A stretch of 34,926 nt of DNA from DATBDN01 sp036269895 (GTDB lineage: Bacteria > Actinomycetota > Thermoleophilia > Solirubrobacterales > Thermoleophilaceae): contig DATBDN010000233.1 of NCBI GenBank assembly GCA_036269895.1, positions 1 through 34,926 on the forward strand. The letters run 5' to 3'. Below, piece after piece: positions 30,887 through 34,926 of this stretch (position 1 is the stretch's first letter; each line of letters begins with the position of its first letter). Made by a program: the position numbers and the translations under genes. The notes under the pieces are model-generated. The model was not told the DNA's origin, ran no database searches, and was given only the letters and a program-made list of their open reading frames with translations.

Positions 30887-31507
30887 TTACTCGATCAGGC
30901 CGGTGCGAATGCCGATCGCCACCGCTTGGGTACGGGTGTCGGCTCCGAGCTTCGCGAGAATCCGCTTTGTGTGAGTGCGCACGGTCTCCGTGGAAAGGCC
31001 GAGCTTGATCGCGACCGCTTCCGTCTGCATGCCGTCGGCGAGCATCTGGAGAATCTCGCGCTGACGCTCCGAGAGCGTCTTGTCCCCATCGTCGAGCACG
31101 ATCGTCGACGAAAGGGCCGGATCGACATAGAAATCGCCGTCGCGGGCCGCCTGGATCGCCCGGACGAGATCCTCGCCGGGTGAGTCCTTGCGCACGTAGC
31201 CCTTGACGCCCAATTTGAGAGCGTCGGAGAGCAGGCGTGCGCCGCCGTCGGCCGTGAACACCACGATCGGCGATCCGAACTTGGACGTCAGCGTGGTGAG
31301 GATCGATTCGACGTCACCGCCGGCGCGCCACGGATCGACAATGGTCACATCTGGCTGCTTGGTTCCCATACCGTCGAGCGCGGTCTGCAGGCTCGCAGCA
31401 TCGGTCACTTCAGCCCCCTCGAGGCCGCGTTCCAGTAGCGCCCGAACACCCTGACGGACAACTGGGTGCTCGTCCACCACCAGCACGCGGAGGCTGGTTG
31501 TAGGCAT
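30887..31507 (-). CDS. LuxR-family (NarL-type) response regulator
   Basis: The 206-residue protein has a receiver domain and a LuxR helix-turn-helix. Receiver residues are D12-E13, D58 (likely phosphate acceptor, in V-T-I-V-D-P-W), T85 and K107. The output domain begins near 140 (T-L-S-E-R-Q-R-E-I-L-Q-M-L-A-D-G) and holds the recognition helix region L-S-T-E-T-V-R-T-H-T-K-R-I-L-A-K-L. The acceptor loop reads D-P-W-R-A-G-G, not the usual D-x-x-M-P-x-x-D-G. No histidine kinase is nearby, so this is an orphan regulator. TAGGCT lies 6 bases before the ATG, fitting leaderless transcription. Confidence 0.93.
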   Translation of the reverse strand: MPTTSLRVLVVDEHPVVRQGVRALLERGLEGAEVTDAASLQTALDGMGTKQPDVTIVDPWRAGGDVESILTTLTSKFGSPIVVFTADGGARLLSDALKLGVKGYVRKDSPGEDLVRAIQAARDGDFYVDPALSSTIVLDDGDKTLSERQREILQMLADGMQTEAVAIKLGLSTETVRTHTKRILAKLGADTRTQAVAIGIRTGLIE

Positions 31508-31513
31508 GGGGTG

Positions 31514-31519
31514 AGCCTA
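31514..31519 (-). promoter_or_regulatory. -10-like box TAGGCT for the response regulator
   Basis: TAGGCT on the reverse strand is 6 bases before the ATG at 31507. An AGGAGG lies further upstream, too far from the ATG to serve as ribosome binding site. Confidence 0.45.
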
Positions 31520-31569
31520 CCCCCTCCTGGGGTCGGATGTCACGCGCAAGGGATACGCGGTTCTGGGGA

Positions 31570-31597
31570 GGCGCCGGATCACTGATCCAGCGGCGCC
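31570..31597 (-). terminator. Terminator-type hairpin overlapping the end of rlpA
   Basis: GGCGCC (31570-31575) pairs with GGCGCC (31592-31597), and inside it GGATC (31576-31580) pairs with GATCC (31584-31588) around a 3-base loop. The rlpA stop codon lies inside the hairpin. Confidence 0.5.
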
Positions 31598-32028
31598 GCC
31601 GCCAGGCGGCTCGTCTGGGTCATCCCCAGCCGGCGCGCGGTGGCCTCGGTGAGGTCGTAGTCGACCCCGCGCGAGTACGGGCCGCGGTCGATCACGGGGA
31701 CCACGACGATGCGACCCTGGTATCTGAGAGCGACCTTGGTGCCACACGGCAGCCTCTTGTGGGCGACCCCAAGCGTGCGATGCGTGAGCCTGGCCCCGCA
31801 GGCCATGCGGTTGCCGTAGAGGCCGGGGCCGTACCAGGTGGCCTTGGCCGGCGTGTAGGCGGCAGTGCGCGCCTGCGTCTGGGTCTGCGTCGAGGCCGGC
31901 GAAACACCGCCGGCGCTCGCCGACGCGCCACCGTTGGACGTCCCGGTGGACGCTGCAGCGGGGAGCGCCACGGCGACCGTCAGCGCGGCGGCCGTGAGCG
32001 CAGCGGATGTCGCGCTCAGTCTCTTCAT
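31579..32028 (-). CDS. rlpA: RlpA-like double-psi beta-barrel protein (secreted, cell wall)
   Basis: The 149-residue protein has a signal peptide ending at about A-L-P-A-A-A-S, a Ser/Thr/Gly-rich linker, and a DPBB domain from about 60. Domain marks are A-T-W-Y-G-P-G-L-Y-G-N-R-M-A-C-G, L-T-H-R-T-L-G-V-A-H-K-R-L-P-C-G-T-K-V and V-I-D-R-G-P-Y-S-R-G-V-D-Y-D-L-T. The Asp and His positions used by lytic transglycosylases of the RlpA family are present. Only one domain is present, with no SPOR domain. It probably acts on peptidoglycan outside the membrane. The gene sits behind a c-di-AMP riboswitch, which ties it to turgor and wall control. Confidence 0.9.
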   Translation of the reverse strand: MKRLSATSAALTAAALTVAVALPAAASTGTSNGGASASAGGVSPASTQTQTQARTAAYTPAKATWYGPGLYGNRMACGARLTHRTLGVAHKRLPCGTKVALRYQGRIVVVPVIDRGPYSRGVDYDLTEATARRLGMTQTSRLAAAPLDQ

Positions 32029-32040
32029 CTCGGTGAAATC

Positions 32041-32187
32041 GGCGCCGACGAGGTGAGCTGACGGGCTCGGGACAGAGTCCCTACAAGCGCGGCGATGCGC
32101 TCGATTCGCCCCGGCGGTGCAAGCCTTCAGGCCTTGCGCCGCATTGGTTCCCCCGTGCCCAGGGACCGTCCCCTGTGCTTAGGCGGG
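32041..32187 (-). ncRNA. Cyclic di-AMP riboswitch (ydaO-yuaA class) upstream of rlpA
   Basis: The reverse-strand leader of rlpA carries the conserved blocks of this class in order: a GGGGAACCAA core (plus strand about 32143-32152), GGGGCGAATC (32102-32111), TAGGGACTC near 32077-32083, and a 3' block CCCGAGCCCGTCAGCTCACC (about 32051-32070) with CTCGTCGGCG after it. CGCC at 32182-32185 can pair with GGCG at 32043-32046 to close the outer stem. Ligand binding to c-di-AMP usually switches genes off; members in actinobacteria commonly sit before wall-hydrolase genes. Only 12 bases separate the element from the ATG. Confidence 0.93.
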
Positions 32188-32191
32188 GAGC

Positions 32192-32197
32192 AATATA
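32192..32197 (-). promoter_or_regulatory. Promoter -10 TATATT for rlpA
   Basis: TATATT on the reverse strand would start transcription about 7 bases on, at the 5' edge of the riboswitch. No clear -35 is seen at the usual spacing. Confidence 0.55.
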
Positions 32198-32402
32198 GCG
32201 AACGGCTAAGAAATCGTCGGCTCCCCTCGTTCTATGTTCGAGTTTGGAAGATCACCTAACAGGGGTATGGAGGGCTGCCGGTCAACCTTGCAGTCAGCGC
32301 CCATCGGAACCGGAAGTTCCCGAATCGCAGACACCGCTGTATAGGCTTCGCGTAAGGCTTCGCGCCATCTGCTGACCGCATCAAGGAGCGATTAGTAACT
32401 AC
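32198..32402 (+). promoter_or_regulatory. Upstream region of the primary sigma factor gene
   Basis: This stretch holds an inverted repeat GGAAC (32306-32310) and GTTCC (32316-32320) with a 5-base spacer, a weak -10-like TATAGG at 32340-32345, and AAGGAG about 14 bases before the ATG at 32403. The position suits a promoter with an operator overlapping the -35 region. No small reading frame is convincing. Confidence 0.4.
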
Positions 32403-33506
32403 ATGACTGTCGGAGAGCTTCACGAACTGGACGAGGTCAAGATGCTCGTCGCTCGGGGCCAGGAGGCGGGCCTACTGACGTTCGGCCAGATCGCCACCGC
32501 GCTTACGGAGGTCGAGCTGGAAGAGGGGGACATCGAGGAGATTCACCTCGTCCTCGAGCGCGCTGAGATCGAGCTGGTAGAGGACGATCACCCCTTCGCG
32601 CAGGCTGCCAAGCTGGCGGCGCCGGAGCCGAAGTCGCGCTCGCGCCGCAAGGCGGCCCCGACGCTGGACCTCCGTCCGGACATGACGACGGACTCGCTCC
32701 AGTTGTTCCTGAAGGACATCGGCAAGGTGCGCCTGCTCACGGCGCAGGAAGAGGTCGATCTCGCCAAGCGCATCGAGCGCGGCGACCTCGACGCGAAGCA
32801 GAAGATGGTCGAGTCGAACCTGCGCCTGGTCGTCTCGATCGCGAAGAACTACCGCAATCAGGGCCTGCCGTTCCTCGACCTGATTCAGGAGGGCACGCTC
32901 GGCCTGGTGCGCGCCGCCGAGAAGTTCGACTACCGCAAGGGCTTCAAGTTCTCCACGTACGCGACGTGGTGGATTCGTCAGGCGATCGCACGGGCTCTGG
33001 CCGACAAGGCGCGGACCATCCGCATCCCGGTCCACGTCGTCGAGAAGCTGAACAAGATCGGCCGCGCCGAGCGCAAGCTCGTGACCGAGCTGGGTCGCGA
33101 GCCCACCGCCGAGGAGATCGCCGAGGCAACGGGCATCGACCCGGAGGAAGTCGACTCGATCAAGCGCTCCGCGCAGGCACCCGTCTCGCTGGAGAAGCCG
33201 GTCGGCGATGAAGAGGAGTCCGAGTTCGGGCAGTTCATTGCCGACGAGCGGGCCGAGTCGCCGTACGAGCGCGCTGCCGAGATCCTCACCAAGGAGGCGC
33301 TGCGCGAGGCGCTCGAGAACCTGAGCTACCGCGAGCGGCGCGTGCTCGAGCTGCGCTACGGGCTCGGCGGAGAGCATCCTCGGACGCTCGACGAGGTCGG
33401 CCGCACGTTCAACGTCACGCGTGAGCGGATCCGCCAGATCGAGAACCAGTCGCTGAAGAAGCTCCAGTCGCTCGCGGAAGCCCAGAAGCTCCGCGATGTC
33501 GCCTGA
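32403..33506 (+). CDS. rpoD: RNA polymerase primary sigma factor (sigma-70, RpoD/SigA type)
   Basis: The 367-residue protein carries region 1.1-like N-terminal helices (about 5-65), a basic linker, and region 1.2 (D-S-L-Q-L-F-L-K-D-I-G-K-V-R-L-L-T). Region 2 follows with N-L-R-L-V-V-S-I-A-K-N-Y and the -10 reading helix F-S-T-Y-A-T-W-W-I-R-Q-A-I. Region 3 and region 4 end the protein (L-R-Y-G-L-G-G-E-H-P-R-T-L-D-E-V-G, then T-R-E-R-I-R-Q-I-E). All four regions make this a housekeeping sigma factor, not an alternative ECF type. It is not preceded by dnaG. The palindrome after its stop may regulate pilT. Confidence 0.95.
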   Translation: MTVGELHELDEVKMLVARGQEAGLLTFGQIATALTEVELEEGDIEEIHLVLERAEIELVEDDHPFAQAAKLAAPEPKSRSRRKAAPTLDLRPDMTTDSLQLFLKDIGKVRLLTAQEEVDLAKRIERGDLDAKQKMVESNLRLVVSIAKNYRNQGLPFLDLIQEGTLGLVRAAEKFDYRKGFKFSTYATWWIRQAIARALADKARTIRIPVHVVEKLNKIGRAERKLVTELGREPTAEEIAEATGIDPEEVDSIKRSAQAPVSLEKPVGDEEESEFGQFIADERAESPYERAAEILTKEALREALENLSYRERRVLELRYGLGGEHPRTLDEVGRTFNVTRERIRQIENQSLKKLQSLAEAQKLRDVA

Positions 33507-33512
33507 CCTGGT

Positions 33513-33524
33513 CAGACCGGTCTG
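33513..33524. promoter_or_regulatory. Perfect 12-bp palindrome between rpoD and pilT
   Basis: CAGACCGGTCTG starts 6 bases after the rpoD stop and is a perfect palindrome, the form of a dimeric regulator site. TACCCT, a possible -10, lies at 33539-33544, 33 bases before the pilT GTG. A role for the palindrome is a guess. Confidence 0.35.
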
Positions 33525-33577
33525 GACAACGAACGACCTACCCTAAAGGCGGGATTCGGTCTGCCGATAGGTAGTCC

Positions 33578-34696
33578 GTGGCCTTTGATCTAGAAGCTGC
33601 GCTCAAGCGCGTCATCGAAACCGGCGGCTCCGACCTCCACCTCAAGGTCCCGTCCCCGCCGCTGATCCGCATCCACGGCCGGCTCGAGCCGATCCCCGGC
33701 ACCGACAAGCTGATGCCGAACGACACCGAGGACGTCTTCCGCCTGATGGTCACCGACGAGGCCAAGCGGGAGGAGTTCCAACGCGAGCGCGAGCTGGACT
33801 TCTCGTTCGGCATGGGCGGCGCGGGCCGCTTCCGTGTCAACGCCTTCCAGCAGCGCGGCTCGATCTCGTTCGTCTTCCGCGCGATCCCCTCGGACATCAA
33901 GACCGTCGAGGAGCTCAACCTGCCGCCGGCCATCAACGACCTGGCCGACGAGGAGCGCGGAATCATCCTCGTGACGGGCACCACGGGCTCGGGCAAGTCC
34001 ACGACGCTCGCGGCGATGATCGACCGGATGAACACGCATCACCACAAGCACATCGTCACGATCGAGGACCCGATCGAGTTCCTTCACCGCGACAAGAACT
34101 CGATCATCAACCAGCGTGAGGTGGGCCAGGACACGCTGTCGTTCAAGGCGGCGCTGAAGCGCGTCCTACGGCAGGACCCGGACGTGATCCTGGTGGGCGA
34201 GATGCGTGACGAGGAGACCGTCCGCACTGCACTGTCGGCGGCCGAGACGGGGCACCTGGTGCTCTCGACGCTGCACACGGTCGACGCGCCCGAGTCGATC
34301 AACCGCATCATCGACTTCTTCGAGCCGCACATGCAGCCGCAGGCGCGGGCGATGCTGGCTGGAACGCTGAAGGGCGTGATCTCGCAGCGGCTCGCGCGGA
34401 CGGCCGACGGTCAGGGCCGCGTGGCTGTGTGCGAGGTCTTGAAGTCGACCGCCCGGATCAAAGACATGATCATGGACCCGGCCATGACGGGCATGATCCC
34501 CGAGGCGATCGCCGAGGGCGCGTACTACGGCATGCAGACGTTCGACCAGGCTCTGCTCGGGCACCTGCAGGAGGACCGGATCGACATGGCCGAGGCGCTG
34601 TCGATGGCGTCGTCGCCCCACGACTTCAAGCTGATGGCGGCGTCCGGCGGCCAGTCGGCGTCGTCGCTCGAGAACGTCGAGCAGGGCGTCTTCTAG
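33578..34696 (+). CDS. pilT: Type IV pilus retraction ATPase PilT
   Basis: PilT powers disassembly of the pilus (twitching motility). The GTG at 33578 gives 372 residues. The N-terminal PAS-like domain (G-G-S-D-L-H-L-K-V) is followed by the RecA-like core: Walker A G-T-T-G-S-G-K-S-T at 134-142, the Asp box (I-V-T-I-E-D-P-I-E-F), Walker B (V-I-L-V-G-E-M-R-D-E-E), the His box (H-L-V-L-S-T-L-H-T) and A-R-T-A-D-G-Q-G-R-V-A-V-C-E-V-L. The family C-terminal helix set is present. No other pilus gene is in the window. Its stop overlaps that of the transposase on the other strand. Confidence 0.96.
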   Translation: MAFDLEAALKRVIETGGSDLHLKVPSPPLIRIHGRLEPIPGTDKLMPNDTEDVFRLMVTDEAKREEFQRERELDFSFGMGGAGRFRVNAFQQRGSISFVFRAIPSDIKTVEELNLPPAINDLADEERGIILVTGTTGSGKSTTLAAMIDRMNTHHHKHIVTIEDPIEFLHRDKNSIINQREVGQDTLSFKAALKRVLRQDPDVILVGEMRDEETVRTALSAAETGHLVLSTLHTVDAPESINRIIDFFEPHMQPQARAMLAGTLKGVISQRLARTADGQGRVAVCEVLKSTARIKDMIMDPAMTGMIPEAIAEGAYYGMQTFDQALLGHLQEDRIDMAEALSMASSPHDFKLMAASGGQSASSLENVEQGVF

Positions 34697-34926
34697 ATGT
34701 AGGACCCGAGCGGGTTGTTCCTCAGCTCGGCGAGCCGAGCTGCGGGCGGCTTGCGGCCGAGAGCGCCGTGGTTGCGCTTGAAGTTGTAGCGCCAGAGGAA
34801 GCCTGCGAGTGCCGCGGTGCGCTCGAAGCTCGAAGCGTAGATCGCGCCGTAGGCCCATTCGCCGAGCATCGTGCGGATGAAGCGCTCGGCCTTGCCGTTC
34901 GTCTGCGGGCGGTAGGGCCGGGTGCG
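34693..34926 (-). mobile_element. IS481-type transposase, C-terminal 77 residues (cut by window edge)
   Basis: The reverse strand reads R-P-Y-R-P-Q-T-N-G-K-A-E-R-F-I-R-T-M-L, the last integrase-core motif with the catalytic glutamate. The IS481-like C-terminus follows (F-L-W-R-Y-N-F-K-R-N-H-G-A-L-G-R-K-P-P-A-A-R). The frame is open to the window edge. The stop lies inside the CTAG that also holds the pilT stop, so no space exists for a normal inverted repeat between the two genes. The rest of the element is outside the window, so whether it is intact cannot be judged. Confidence 0.85.

Noticed and set aside
32041..32187. Small plus-strand or minus-strand genes in the rlpA leader
   Set aside because: The conserved blocks of a c-di-AMP riboswitch account for this sequence.

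Overview
This is a gene-dense, high G+C stretch of bacterial chromosome. The gene content suggests an actinobacterium, possibly of the Thermoleophilia/Solirubrobacterales type. The grounds are many GTG/TTG starts, a four-sigma-region primary sigma factor, a PilT ATPase, pntAa/pntAb/pntB transhydrogenase, a DUF1152-mtnA pair, and a c-di-AMP riboswitch ahead of an RlpA-like wall protein. The lineage is inferred from gene content; no rRNA gene is present to settle it. I see no tRNA, rRNA, CRISPR array or prophage. The only mobile element is the tail of an IS481-type transposase cut by the right edge.

Layout. 1-3.8 kb: the first codons of a PhoD-like phosphatase, a DUF3137-like/LemA membrane pair, a small Cys-rich protein, DAHP synthase (shikimate entry) and a small SrpA-like catalase. 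3.8-9.3 kb: two secreted glycoside-hydrolase-fold proteins, one with a proline-rich tract inside its catalytic domain. Between them lie an EAL-DICT protein, a RemA/DUF370-like small protein and a SAM methyltransferase. 9.3-14.1 kb: the proton-translocating transhydrogenase operon, then DUF1152 and mtnA (methionine salvage). 14.1-14.4 kb: noncoding DNA holding two tandem structured repeats with covarying stems. 14.4-19.7 kb: redox and hydrolase genes (LLM oxidoreductase, rhodanese, epoxide hydrolase, two MDR dehydrogenases, a lipase-like protein). 19.7-23.1 kb: a four-gene osmoprotectant ABC transporter with every junction overlapping by 4 bases. 23.1-26.1 kb: thiolase, quinone reductase and SDR (acyl-CoA/ketone metabolism). 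26.1-28.0 kb: an eight-helix membrane protein and class II fructose bisphosphatase (gluconeogenesis). 28.0-30.8 kb: an alpha/beta hydrolase, an unrecognised 225-residue protein and moeA (molybdenum cofactor). 30.9-34.7 kb: an orphan LuxR-type response regulator, rlpA under its riboswitch, the primary sigma factor and pilT. 34.7 kb to the end: the transposase tail.

Two themes run across the window. First, many first-in-operon genes have a TANNNT -10-like box 6-8 bases upstream of the start codon and no Shine-Dalgarno, the pattern expected for leaderless mRNA. Second, gene packing is extreme: ATGA/GTGA overlaps within operons, and convergent genes that share stop codons or overlap tail to tail. 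The most notable individual signals are the covarying hairpin repeats at 14.2-14.3 kb, the attenuator-like leader at 18.68-18.73 kb, the riboswitch at 32.04-32.19 kb, the RemA-like gene beside an EAL gene, and the proline-rich insertion in a TIM-barrel-like protein.
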